Of a DNA stretch of 42,573 nt, positions 17,601-25,523 are shown piece after piece. Each line of letters opens with the position of its first letter. Positions within the stretch are counted from its first letter, which is position 1. The position numbers and the translations under genes were made by a program. The DNA is taken from the NCBI GenBank assembly GCA_937959395.1, contig CALGLR010000014.1, positions 1-42,573 of the forward strand. Reading direction: 5' to 3'. This DNA comes from an uncultured Flavobacteriaceae bacterium. GTDB taxonomy: Bacteria > Bacteroidota > Bacteroidia > Flavobacteriales > Flavobacteriaceae. The notes below the pieces were generated by a model that was given only the letters and a program-made list of their open reading frames with translations, had not been told where the DNA came from and ran no database searches.

Positions 17601-18853
17601 TTAGTAAAAAGTTAAATGCAGGTGCTTTACAACTTACATTATTTATTATTGTTGTTATTGCATTACTTTTAGCCGCTTTTGTTTTAATAATTAATATGCA
17701 TCATCGTTTTGATATACAAACTCAGTTTGTTAAAAATACGATAGAGAATAGTAACAAAGGGATTAAGCATGCGCTTAGTACTAATTTTGAAACCACTATT
17801 TTAAAAGATGATGATAATACCAATGTTATAAGTGTATTAAGTAAAACACATTGGGGCCTTTTCGAGAAAGTACATTCTACGAGTACTATAAAAACGAATA
17901 CTTTTGATAGAATAGCTCTAATCGGTTCAAAACAATCAAAATTTAAACGCACGACATTATATGTTGAAGATAATAATAAGCCACTTGTTTTAGTAGGAAA
18001 TACAGAAATTAAAGGAGTAGCTTATTTACCTAAGCGTGGTGTAAAAGCAGGTACTATTGCTGGAGAATCTTATTATGGATCTCAACTTATTTATGGGGCA
18101 ATAAAAGAAAGTTCTGAATTACCTAAACTACATACCACGAGTTTAAATTATTTAAAACAATTAAGGAGAATAGATCAAGACGTACCGCAAGACGCTTTCT
18201 TAATAATTGATAGAGTGCGAAGTCATAAAAATTCATTTCTTGAGCCCACTAAGTTTATTGTTTCTAATACAACTATAAATTTATCTGAAATTCGTCTTAT
18301 TGGTAATATTATTGTAAAATCTAAAACTAGAATTATAGTAAATAATACTGCAGAGCTTAAAGATGTTATTTTATTAGCGCCAGAAATTATAATTAAAAAT
18401 AATGTAAAGGGTGTTTTTCAAGCTATTGCATCCAAAACCATTGCTGTAGAAAATAATGTGATGCTTAATTACCCTTCGGCTTTGGTTATTTTTAAAGAAG
18501 AACAATTAGAAAACACAATAAATAAGGAATATAAAATTTCTATTGCTAGTAATAGTATTGTAAAAGGAAGCGTTGTTTCAATAATACCAAAAAAACCAAG
18601 TAATTTTAAGCCTCAAATTAGTATTAATAAAGATGCTACTGTTATTGGTGAAGTCTATTGTAATCAAAATATTGAATTACTAGGCGAGGTAAAAGGGACG
18701 GTGTTTACTGCAAATTTCATAGCAAATCAGTCTGGTTCTATTTATCAAAATCATTTATATAATGCAAAAATTAATGTGAACGATTTAAGCTCACATTATT
18801 CTGGTTTGTTATTTCAAGATTCAAAAAAAGAAGTAGCCAAATGGTTGTATTAA
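17597..18853 (+). CDS. GspK-like pseudopilin with a beta-helix/bactofilin-like body
   Basis: The 418-residue protein starts KKLNAG/ALQLTLFIIVVIALLL, a prepilin-type leader and hydrophobic helix with Gly at -1 but no Glu at +5. The missing Glu5 is the hallmark of the tip pseudopilin GspK. The body is unlike GspK: repeated short strands (IGNIIVKSKTRIIVNN, DVILLAPEIIIKNNVKG, VIGEVYCNQNIELLGEVKG) resemble a right-handed beta-helix of bactofilin type. It overlaps its neighbours by 4 and 13 bases and is followed by two more pseudopilins, as in gspIJK clusters. GspK is the best guess. Confidence 0.6.
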   Translation: MISKKLNAGALQLTLFIIVVIALLLAAFVLIINMHHRFDIQTQFVKNTIENSNKGIKHALSTNFETTILKDDDNTNVISVLSKTHWGLFEKVHSTSTIKTNTFDRIALIGSKQSKFKRTTLYVEDNNKPLVLVGNTEIKGVAYLPKRGVKAGTIAGESYYGSQLIYGAIKESSELPKLHTTSLNYLKQLRRIDQDVPQDAFLIIDRVRSHKNSFLEPTKFIVSNTTINLSEIRLIGNIIVKSKTRIIVNNTAELKDVILLAPEIIIKNNVKGVFQAIASKTIAVENNVMLNYPSALVIFKEEQLENTINKEYKISIASNSIVKGSVVSIIPKKPSNFKPQISINKDATVIGEVYCNQNIELLGEVKGTVFTANFIANQSGSIYQNHLYNAKINVNDLSSHYSGLLFQDSKKEVAKWLY

Positions 18854-19173
18854 AAAAAATAAAAGGATCAACTTTAATGGAGACACTAGTGTCTTCTGTA
18901 TTGATTGTTATCATTTTTATGATTGCTAGTATGACATTAAATAATTTGTTTTCTAATAGTATTAAAAATAATACTCATGGTATTAGCACGAAGATTGACG
19001 AATTGCATTATAGGTATTTAAAAGGGAATTTATCATTACCCTATATTAGTAGTTTTGAAAAATGGAATCTTTCTGCTGAATTGATTAATGAAAATGGAAA
19101 GCAACGCGTAGAATTTGAAGCTTATAATTCTGAAACGAATAAGCGATTAATAAAAGTAATTAATGAAAACTAA
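18841..19173 (+). CDS. GspI-like minor pseudopilin
   Basis: A 110-residue protein with a consensus type IV prepilin leader: KKIKG/STLMETLVSSVLIVIIFM, Gly at -1 (residue 9), Glu at +5 (residue 14). The small C-terminal domain fits the size of GspI. It overlaps the flanking genes by 13 and 11 bases. Confidence 0.7.
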   Translation: MVVLKKIKGSTLMETLVSSVLIVIIFMIASMTLNNLFSNSIKNNTHGISTKIDELHYRYLKGNLSLPYISSFEKWNLSAELINENGKQRVEFEAYNSETNKRLIKVINEN

Positions 19174-19621
19174 AATAAAAGCCTTTACGTTAAGTGAGCT
19201 TATTATAGTGCTTGTGCTCTCAAGTATTATAGTTGGGCTAGCATTTTCTGTTTTAACATTAGTACAACGCCATATGTTTAGTATTCAAGATAATTTAAGT
19301 ACAAATGCAACCTTAAAAAAGTTAGAACAATCACTTTGGATTGATTTTAATAGATATTCAAAAATAAAATATTCTAATACTAATGATGAATTAGTTTTAG
19401 CTTCAGAAATAGATTCAGTTTCTTATAAATTCTTAACAGATTATGTAATAAAAGGAATAGACACTTTTAATATTTCAATAGAAAGTAAAACGTTGTTTTT
19501 TGATGCTAAAACTATTGATTTTGGACCTGTTGATGCAGTGAAGCTGAAAACTTCTAAAGCATTTCGTAATCAAGAATTGTTTATTTTTATGGAAAATGAT
19601 GCTAATGTTTATATGAATTAA
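19163..19621 (+). CDS. GspJ-like minor pseudopilin
   Basis: A 152-residue prepilin-like protein with leader MKTKIKA/FTLSELIIVLVLSS: Phe at +1, Glu at +5, but Ala rather than Gly at -1. The hydrophobic helix is followed by a small soluble domain. Its place between the GspI-like gene and gspF suggests GspJ or GspH. It shares one base with the start of gspF. Confidence 0.7.
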   Translation: MKTKIKAFTLSELIIVLVLSSIIVGLAFSVLTLVQRHMFSIQDNLSTNATLKKLEQSLWIDFNRYSKIKYSNTNDELVLASEIDSVSYKFLTDYVIKGIDTFNISIESKTLFFDAKTIDFGPVDAVKLKTSKAFRNQELFIFMENDANVYMN

Positions 19622-20760
19622 TGGGATTCGATTTAAGTAATATAAAAAAAGAAGAAAAGCAGACTACTGTTTTAAAAAAAGAAGCAGGTGACTCCTTGTT
19701 GAAGAAGGAAATAACCATTTTTAATTCTCCTTTTGGCTCTAAGGTGAAAGAAGATTTCTATGCAGAGGTAAGTGTTTTGCTTAATGCAGGAGTAACACTA
19801 AAGCAAGTTTTAGAGCTTTTAGAAAACGGGCAAAAAAAGCAACAAAATAAAGCAGTGCTGTCTAAGATTTCTAACGATATTGTTACTGGGAGAAGTCTGT
19901 CTGAAGCGATAAAAAACCAAAAAGTGTTTTCAGAATATGAATATTATGCTATAAAAATAGGGGAAGAAACAGGGACACTTTCTCAAGTTACGGAGCAGTT
20001 GGGTGATTATTTTGCAAGAAAAAATGAACAACGACGTAACCTTATAAGTGCACTAACTTATCCTGTAATTATTTTGAGTACGGCTGTTGTAGTAGTGGTG
20101 TTTATGTTGCGTTTTGTAGTTCCTATGTTTCAAGATATATTTAAGCAACAAAAGGTAGAGTTGCCAGGAATTACTAAACTTATAATAAGTGCTTCAGATT
20201 TTTTAAGAGATTATGGTTGGATTATAGGATTAACTTTTGTTATCCTGCTAATTTCAAGGCCTTTATTAAGAAAAAAAGTGTTGTATAAAACGCTTAAAGA
20301 TAAAATTACACTAAGAATTCCTTTTGTTGGTAATTTTGTAAAAACAGTATATTTATCTCAATTCACTCAAGCCGTTTCTTTGCTAACAGCATCAAAAGTT
20401 CCAGTAGTTAATAGTATACAGCTAGTTAAGCAAATGATTCAGTTTTATCCTTTACAACAGGCTTTAGAAGTCGTGGAAAAAGATATTTTGCAAGGTCATT
20501 CTTTAAGTACCAGTCTTTCTAAGCATAAACTATTTAGTGATAAAATGATTGCCTTAGTTAAAGTAGCAGAAGAAACCAATCAAAATGAGCTTATTTTTAA
20601 TAGATTGAATATGCAATATAATACTCAAGTACAGCAACAATCAAAAATTTTATCTACTATTATGGAGCCTATTATTATTCTTATTGTTGGTATATTGGTA
20701 GGTGTTATCTTAATTGCTATGTATTTGCCAATGTTTAAGTTAAGTAGTGTGATTGGGTGA
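19621..20760 (+). CDS. gspF: GspF/PilC-family inner-membrane platform protein
   Basis: This 379-residue polytopic protein has two T2SSF repeats (VSVLLNAGVTLKQVLELL, and the second from QFTQAVSLLTASKVPVVNSI). Membrane segments lie after each repeat (TYPVIILSTAVVVVVFML, the following segment near GWIIGLTFVILLI, and the C-terminal PIIILIVGILVGVILIAMYL). GspF couples the ATPase to pilin insertion. It is the last gene of the rightward arm and its start overlaps the GspJ-like stop by one base. Confidence 0.92.
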   Translation: MGFDLSNIKKEEKQTTVLKKEAGDSLLKKEITIFNSPFGSKVKEDFYAEVSVLLNAGVTLKQVLELLENGQKKQQNKAVLSKISNDIVTGRSLSEAIKNQKVFSEYEYYAIKIGEETGTLSQVTEQLGDYFARKNEQRRNLISALTYPVIILSTAVVVVVFMLRFVVPMFQDIFKQQKVELPGITKLIISASDFLRDYGWIIGLTFVILLISRPLLRKKVLYKTLKDKITLRIPFVGNFVKTVYLSQFTQAVSLLTASKVPVVNSIQLVKQMIQFYPLQQALEVVEKDILQGHSLSTSLSKHKLFSDKMIALVKVAEETNQNELIFNRLNMQYNTQVQQQSKILSTIMEPIIILIVGILVGVILIAMYLPMFKLSSVIG

Positions 20761-20772
20761 TTTTTTTAACTT

Positions 20773-21033
20773 TTATTTTCCATAATGAAATCGGCAAGCT
20801 GCTATTAATAAATGTTCGTTTTCATACTTATATACCAATCGATGTTCAGATGTGATACGTCTAGACCAATAACCTTGTAAATCACCTTTCAACTTTTCAG
20901 GCTTTCCAATGCCACTAAAAGGAGTTCGCATAGAATTTTTAATAAGTTCGTTAACTCGTTTTACAATTTTCTTATCGATTTTTTGCCAATACAAATAATC
21001 TTCCCAAGAAGATGTAGACCAAGTTAATACCAT
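20773..21033 (-). CDS. yoeB: YoeB-family mRNA interferase toxin
   Basis: Starting at the ATG at 21033, the 86-residue product aligns along its whole length with E. coli YoeB (SWEDYLYWQ, RTPFSGIGKPEKLKG, YWSRRITSEHRLVY, ACRFHY). The catalytic residues keep E. coli numbering: Glu46, Arg65, His83, Tyr84. The upstream ATG at 21054 would add MHDFKVK, which the family lacks. YoeB cleaves ribosome-bound mRNA at the A site after release from YefM. Here the antitoxin stop is about 160 bases upstream instead of overlapping, and the start codon lies inside an inverted repeat. Confidence 0.93.
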   Translation of the reverse strand: MVLTWSTSSWEDYLYWQKIDKKIVKRVNELIKNSMRTPFSGIGKPEKLKGDLQGYWSRRITSEHRLVYKYENEHLLIAACRFHYGK

Positions 21034-21193
21034 TTTAACTTTGAAATCGTGCATTAATAATTTGAATTATTTTTTGATCAGATGATTTTAAAAATCTAAG
21101 CATAGCATTAGTTACGGTTCTATTTTTTTAAGAAATATGAGCGAAATAGAAACGAATTATATGTGCTATTTCAAAGTTAAAATGGTATAACTT
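21021..21193. repeat. inverted repeat with 120-base loop covering the yoeB start codon
   Basis: Bases 21028-21047 and 21168-21187 are exact 20-bp inverted repeats. After a one-base bulge the pairing continues for about 6 bp (21022-21027 with 21188-21193). In the toxin mRNA the 26-bp stem would bury ATG 21033. The enclosed 120 bases show no coding frame. Confidence 0.85.
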
Positions 21194-21195
21194 CA

Positions 21196-21444
21196 TTATT
21201 CAATTAAATCATTTTGAATGCCTTTGTCTGATTCTAGTTCTTTTATAGAGTTTAATAAGATATCTCTATTTTTTCCTGTAAGAAGATAAGTTGTTTCCTT
21301 TAATGAATTGTATTCGTCTAAAGATATTAATACTAAATCTTTGCCGTTTTTACGTTTAATGATGATATCGCTTACATCATTAATAACTTTGTCAAACCAA
21401 TGTTTTAGGTTTGAACGAAAATCGGTATAGTTTACTGTTTCCAT
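21196..21444 (-). CDS. yefM: YefM/Phd-family antitoxin
   Basis: Starting at ATG 21444, the 82-residue product aligns with E. coli YefM: METVNYTDFRSNLKHWFDKV, IIIKRKNGKDLVLISLDEYN, SLKETTYLL and the toxin-binding tail KGIQNDLIE. The N-terminal part binds the operator DNA and the tail inhibits YoeB. An ATG at 21492 would add 16 unrelated residues encoded by the operator itself and is rejected. A promoter and a two-site operator lie directly upstream. Confidence 0.92.
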   Translation of the reverse strand: METVNYTDFRSNLKHWFDKVINDVSDIIIKRKNGKDLVLISLDEYNSLKETTYLLTGKNRDILLNSIKELESDKGIQNDLIE

Positions 21445-21448
21445 AATA

Positions 21449-21456
21449 CAAATATA
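21449..21456 (-). promoter_or_regulatory. -7 box TATATTTG of yefM, predicting a leaderless mRNA
   Basis: TATATTTG matches TAnnTTTG and ends 4 bases before ATG 21444. Bacteroidota transcripts usually start a few bases after this box, so the mRNA would begin at or next to the start codon. Confidence 0.6.
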
Positions 21457-21457
21457 T

Positions 21458-21485
21458 AAAAAAGTACTTAAAAGAGTACTTTTTT
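21458..21485. promoter_or_regulatory. YefM operator: paired AGTACT sites
   Basis: Perfect inverted repeat AAAAAAGTACT (21458-21468) and AGTACTTTTTT (21475-21485). The two AGTACT hexamers are 12 bp apart centre to centre. The E. coli yefM operator has two TGTACA-core sites with, as I recall, the same spacing, and the GTAC core is kept here. The site lies just upstream of the -7 box, suited to autorepression. Confidence 0.65.
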
Positions 21486-21525
21486 TTTGCATATTTTTTA
21501 CAAAGAAGGTTATTAATTTAAGTGC

Positions 21526-24500
21526 TTATTTATCTAAAATTAATTCTCCTTCATTTTCTAGCAACGGTGGATCTTTGTATTTAACGGTGTCATTTTCTTC
21601 AACCTTTTTACCTTTTAACCACATTTTTAATCGCATTGAGAAATAAAATAATATTGGAACAACAATTAATGTTAAGAACGTCGCTATAAATAAGCCATAA
21701 ATTACGGTCCAAGCTAAAGGGCCCCAGAAAATAACATTATCGCCTCCAAAATAGATATTAGGGTCAAAATCACTTACTAGGGTGTAAAAGTTAATGTTTA
21801 AACCAATAGCTAAAGGTATTAGGCCTAGTATCGTTGTTATTGCTGTTAATAATACTGGTCTTAAACGAGCTCTTCCTGCACGAATGATACAGGCTAATAA
21901 ATCTACTCTTGATAAGTATTCATTTTTGTCTAAATCTAATTCAATTTTCTTCCGGTCTATTAAAAGCTGGGCATAATCGAGCAATACCACGCCATTATTT
22001 ACCACAATTCCGGCAAGAGAAATAATTCCCATCATCGTCATCATAATAACAAAAGGAGCTCCAGAAATTACAATACCACCAAATACACCTATTAGACTTA
22101 AGAAAATCGCAATCATAATAATTGCAGGTTTAGAAACAGAATTGAATTGGAAAATTAAGATTAAGAAAATTAAACCTAATCCTGTGAAAAAAGCACCCAT
22201 TAAAAAGGCCATTTGCTTATTTTGCTCTTCTATTTGTCCTGTATAATCTATTTTAATACTATCTGGTAGATTATTAAAATTTTCCATTTCATTTTGTATC
22301 TGGCTAACTACGGCGCCAGCATCTGTAAAACCTGGAGCCAAAGCTGAATAAACAGTTACCACACGTTTTGTAGCTCTATGTTTTATAGCACTAAAACCTG
22401 AAGCGTTTTTCTGTTCGGCTACTGCAGAAATAGGAATCTCTTTTACTTTTCCAGTATTATCTCTAAACGTAATTTTTTGATTAAAAATGGCGCTAGTATT
22501 GTAGCGATTGGCTTCATTAAAGCGAACGTAAATATCATAATCGTCACCATCTTCCTTATAAATCCCTGCTTTCGCTCCAAATATAGAATTTCGTAACTGT
22601 TGCCCAACTTGACCTGTACTGACTCCTAATTCACCTGCTTTTTTTCGGTTTACCGATACTTGCATGGCAGGTTTATCTTTATTTACATCTATTTTTAACT
22701 CATCAATAGCATCTATATTTTTTGCATTTATGAAATCTCGCATGCGCTCTGCAGTTGCAATAAGTTCATTATAATCATCACCTTGAATTTCTATATTAAT
22801 TGGAGGGCCAGCTGGTGGCCCATTAGCATCTTTTTCAACCGATATTAAAACTCCTGGGTAAATGCCAGTTAAAGACTCTTGTACTTTTTGTCGCAATAAC
22901 TCACTGTCGGCTCCTTTTCGGTATTTATATTCCCTCATTGAAGCCGTAATTTTACCTTTGTGAGGCATTTCAGCTGAAGAGCCACCATCAGTTTGTGGGT
23001 TCCCAGCACCTTCTCCTACTTGTGAAACAGCACTTTCAACTAAGAAATTTTTATCCCCATCTGTATACTCACTACTATTAATAACACTATATACTTTCTT
23101 TTCGATTTCATTAGTGATTTGATTTGTTTTTTCAATATCTGTACCTTGAGGGTATTCTATATAAACAATGATTTGATTGGGTTTATTCTCGGGGAAAAAT
23201 TCAATTTTAGTACGTTGTGAAGCTACTGAACCTCCAAATGCCATAAAAGCAGCGATTAATAATAGAAAAGATAATAAAGAAAGCACATAAGGGCGTTTTC
23301 CTTTTAAAGCTAGAGTTATTTTACGTTCATACCAATTCTCAAGTTTTACTAAAGATTTGTTTTGAAAACGATTTGCCATTTTACGAATAACTAATCGATA
23401 AACCCAAAGTAGTATTGCCGTAAAAATCATTACAGTTCCTAAAGCACTGTAAGCACCTCCAAAAAATAAAATAAACAACCCTATTATGGCGATTATTGCT
23501 GAAAGTTTTACAATTTTATTTAAAGGCATGTCTCTGTCTTCGGTGGTCATAAACTGAGAGACTAAAACCGAGTTAAAGAATATAGCAACAAATAGAGAAG
23601 ATCCCAATACTACAGATAAGGTGATAGGGAAATATTTCATAAACTGTCCCATAACTCCTGGCCACAATCCTAATGGTATAAATGCGGCAACTGTAGTCGC
23701 AGTAGAAATAATAATAGGAAATGCAATTTCTCCAATACCTTTCTTAGCAGCTTCAAGTCGAGTTAGACCCTCTTCGTCCATTAAACGATAAACGTTTTCT
23801 ACAACAACAATTCCGTTATCAACTAGCATTCCTAGTCCCATAATTAATCCAAAGAGAATCATGGTATTCATGGTGTATCCTAAAGCCGATAAGATCATTA
23901 AGGACATAAACATAGACATAGGTATTGCAAAACCAACAAAAAGCGCGTTTTTGAATCCTAAAAAGAACATTAAAACGGTAACGACGAGTATAATACCGAA
24001 AATAATATTGTTTACTAAATCATCAACCTGACCAATCGTTCTCGACGATTGGTCATTGGCAATAGTCACTTTTAAATTAGTTGGAAAAACAGTTTCCTTA
24101 GCTTTAGCAACAATAACTTCTATTTGTTCTGCAGCAGCTACCATGTTTTCTCCTGCTCGCTTTTTAACATCAAGCATAACGACACGATCCCCAAATTCGC
24201 GTGCATAGGTTGTTCTTTCTTTTTCTTTAAACGTCACTTTAGCGACATCTTTTAAATAAATAGGAGACCCGTTTTCAGATTTTACAACAAAGTTATTTAA
24301 TGCTGAAGGGGTTTCGATTTCACCAATAATTCTAATCGTACGTCTTTGACCACTAGAAATTAGATTTCCTGCAGACATAGTCATGTTACCATTATTTATG
24401 GCGCTAATAATGTCGTTGAAATTTACTTTTGAAGCCATCATTTTATAGATGTCTACGGCGACTTCTATTTCTTTTTCTTGAGCACCACGAATGTCTACCT

Positions 24501-25059
24501 TTTTAATCTCTTCAAGGTCTTCGATCTCGTCTTGTAAATACTCTCCAAACTCTTTTAATTTGGTTACAGGGTAATCTCCAGAGATATTAATATTAAGAAT
24601 AGGAATTTCTTCACTCATACTTAATTCAAAAGCATTAGGCTCTACTTTAGCACCATTAAAAGTGGGCCAGTCTTCGCTAGAGGTTTCAGAGTCTATTTCG
24701 TCTTTTACTTTTTGTTTTGCTTGCTCTACAGATATGTTTTCGTCAAATTCAACAATAACCATAGAATAATCCTCTTGAGAAGTGGAAGTGATCTTAACTA
24801 GGTTGCTAACTGTTTTAAGTTTTTTTTCTAGAGGATCTGTGATTAGTTTTTCAATATCTTCAGCAGTATTCCCTGGGAAAATGGAACTAATATAAATTTT
24901 AGTTTCTTTAATTTCTGGAAAACTTTCTCTTGGCATGCTAAAATAAGCAGAGACTCCTAAGAAAAGAATCATGACCATCATAACATAAATGGTAGTCTTA
25001 TTGTTTATAGCCCATGAGGATAAACCAAACTCTTTGTCGAACTGTTTTTTATTAGTCAT
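21526..25059 (-). CDS. RND-family efflux permease (HAE1/AcrB type)
   Basis: The 1177-residue proton-driven inner-membrane exporter carries the RND hallmarks: first membrane helix followed by MPRESFPEIKETKIYISSIF, FPGNTAEDIEKLI, a long periplasmic loop, LGLIMGLGMLVDNGIVVVENVY in the TM4 region, and a second half with IISLAGIVVNNGVVLLDYA. An extra hydrophobic stretch before the second half (SAIIAIIGLFILFFGGAYSALG) makes it longer than AcrB. It is last in the TetR-controlled operon with its adaptor and TolC-like channel. Multidrug or metabolite export is inferred, and the substrate is unknown. Confidence 0.93.
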   Translation of the reverse strand: MTNKKQFDKEFGLSSWAINNKTTIYVMMVMILFLGVSAYFSMPRESFPEIKETKIYISSIFPGNTAEDIEKLITDPLEKKLKTVSNLVKITSTSQEDYSMVIVEFDENISVEQAKQKVKDEIDSETSSEDWPTFNGAKVEPNAFELSMSEEIPILNINISGDYPVTKLKEFGEYLQDEIEDLEEIKKVDIRGAQEKEIEVAVDIYKMMASKVNFNDIISAINNGNMTMSAGNLISSGQRRTIRIIGEIETPSALNNFVVKSENGSPIYLKDVAKVTFKEKERTTYAREFGDRVVMLDVKKRAGENMVAAAEQIEVIVAKAKETVFPTNLKVTIANDQSSRTIGQVDDLVNNIIFGIILVVTVLMFFLGFKNALFVGFAIPMSMFMSLMILSALGYTMNTMILFGLIMGLGMLVDNGIVVVENVYRLMDEEGLTRLEAAKKGIGEIAFPIIISTATTVAAFIPLGLWPGVMGQFMKYFPITLSVVLGSSLFVAIFFNSVLVSQFMTTEDRDMPLNKIVKLSAIIAIIGLFILFFGGAYSALGTVMIFTAILLWVYRLVIRKMANRFQNKSLVKLENWYERKITLALKGKRPYVLSLLSFLLLIAAFMAFGGSVASQRTKIEFFPENKPNQIIVYIEYPQGTDIEKTNQITNEIEKKVYSVINSSEYTDGDKNFLVESAVSQVGEGAGNPQTDGGSSAEMPHKGKITASMREYKYRKGADSELLRQKVQESLTGIYPGVLISVEKDANGPPAGPPINIEIQGDDYNELIATAERMRDFINAKNIDAIDELKIDVNKDKPAMQVSVNRKKAGELGVSTGQVGQQLRNSIFGAKAGIYKEDGDDYDIYVRFNEANRYNTSAIFNQKITFRDNTGKVKEIPISAVAEQKNASGFSAIKHRATKRVVTVYSALAPGFTDAGAVVSQIQNEMENFNNLPDSIKIDYTGQIEEQNKQMAFLMGAFFTGLGLIFLILIFQFNSVSKPAIIMIAIFLSLIGVFGGIVISGAPFVIMMTMMGIISLAGIVVNNGVVLLDYAQLLIDRKKIELDLDKNEYLSRVDLLACIIRAGRARLRPVLLTAITTILGLIPLAIGLNINFYTLVSDFDPNIYFGGDNVIFWGPLAWTVIYGLFIATFLTLIVVPILFYFSMRLKMWLKGKKVEENDTVKYKDPPLLENEGELILDK

Positions 25060-25060
25060 T

Positions 25061-25523
25061 AGTCTGTAGTCTTTAGTTGTTAGTAATTGTGTTGTTATGC
25101 TTCAAGTATTTTTGTAACCCTGATGACATTTTAGATAATTCTTCTAGACTTATTCTTGCTTTATGGTTCTGTTCATCATTTATGAAATTTAACCGATTTG
25201 CTATTGTTGAACAGACAACACATTCTTTAATCGAACCATTAGAAATATTTAGAAAACGATTAAATTGAGCATTGGTGCCTCCAGATTCTTCAGCAATATT
25301 CAAAGCAATTGAAGTCGCAGCTCTTCTGTATTGAGAGGATAAGCCATAAGTTTCGTTTTTAGGAAAGTTATTAGTAACCACATAAGTTTCATCAATAAAA
25401 TCTAAAGCTTTTTGATAAACTTTCAAGTCTTCGAATTTAAATTTAACTTCTTTTTCCATCTTTTAATATATCTTAATTGAAACTATAAACATTCTATCGT
25501 CTAAAGACTAATGTCTACAGACT
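25061..25523. repeat. imperfect inverted repeats flanking a four-helix-bundle gene
   Basis: AGTCTGTAGTCTTTAG at 25061-25076 and, on the other side, CTAAAGACTA with CTACAGACT at 25501-25523. Both ends are built from AGTCTGTAG and AGTCTTTAG in inverted orientation and enclose exactly the gene at 25073-25459 inside the efflux operon. Confidence 0.6.
25073..25459 (-). CDS. four-helix-bundle (23S rRNA IVS-type) protein
   Basis: 128 residues with the family signature: FEDLKVYQKALDFIDETY, FPKNETYGLSSQYRRAATSI, ALNIAEESGG and a final helix. These small proteins, first seen in intervening sequences of 23S rRNA genes, form four-helix-bundle oligomers of unknown biochemical role. It is inserted between adaptor and permease genes of the efflux operon, flanked by short inverted repeats, which suggests a mobile cassette. 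It is about 30% identical by eye to the copy at 26747-27145. Confidence 0.85.
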   Translation of the reverse strand: MEKEVKFKFEDLKVYQKALDFIDETYVVTNNFPKNETYGLSSQYRRAATSIALNIAEESGGTNAQFNRFLNISNGSIKECVVCSTIANRLNFINDEQNHKARISLEELSKMSSGLQKYLKHNNTITNN

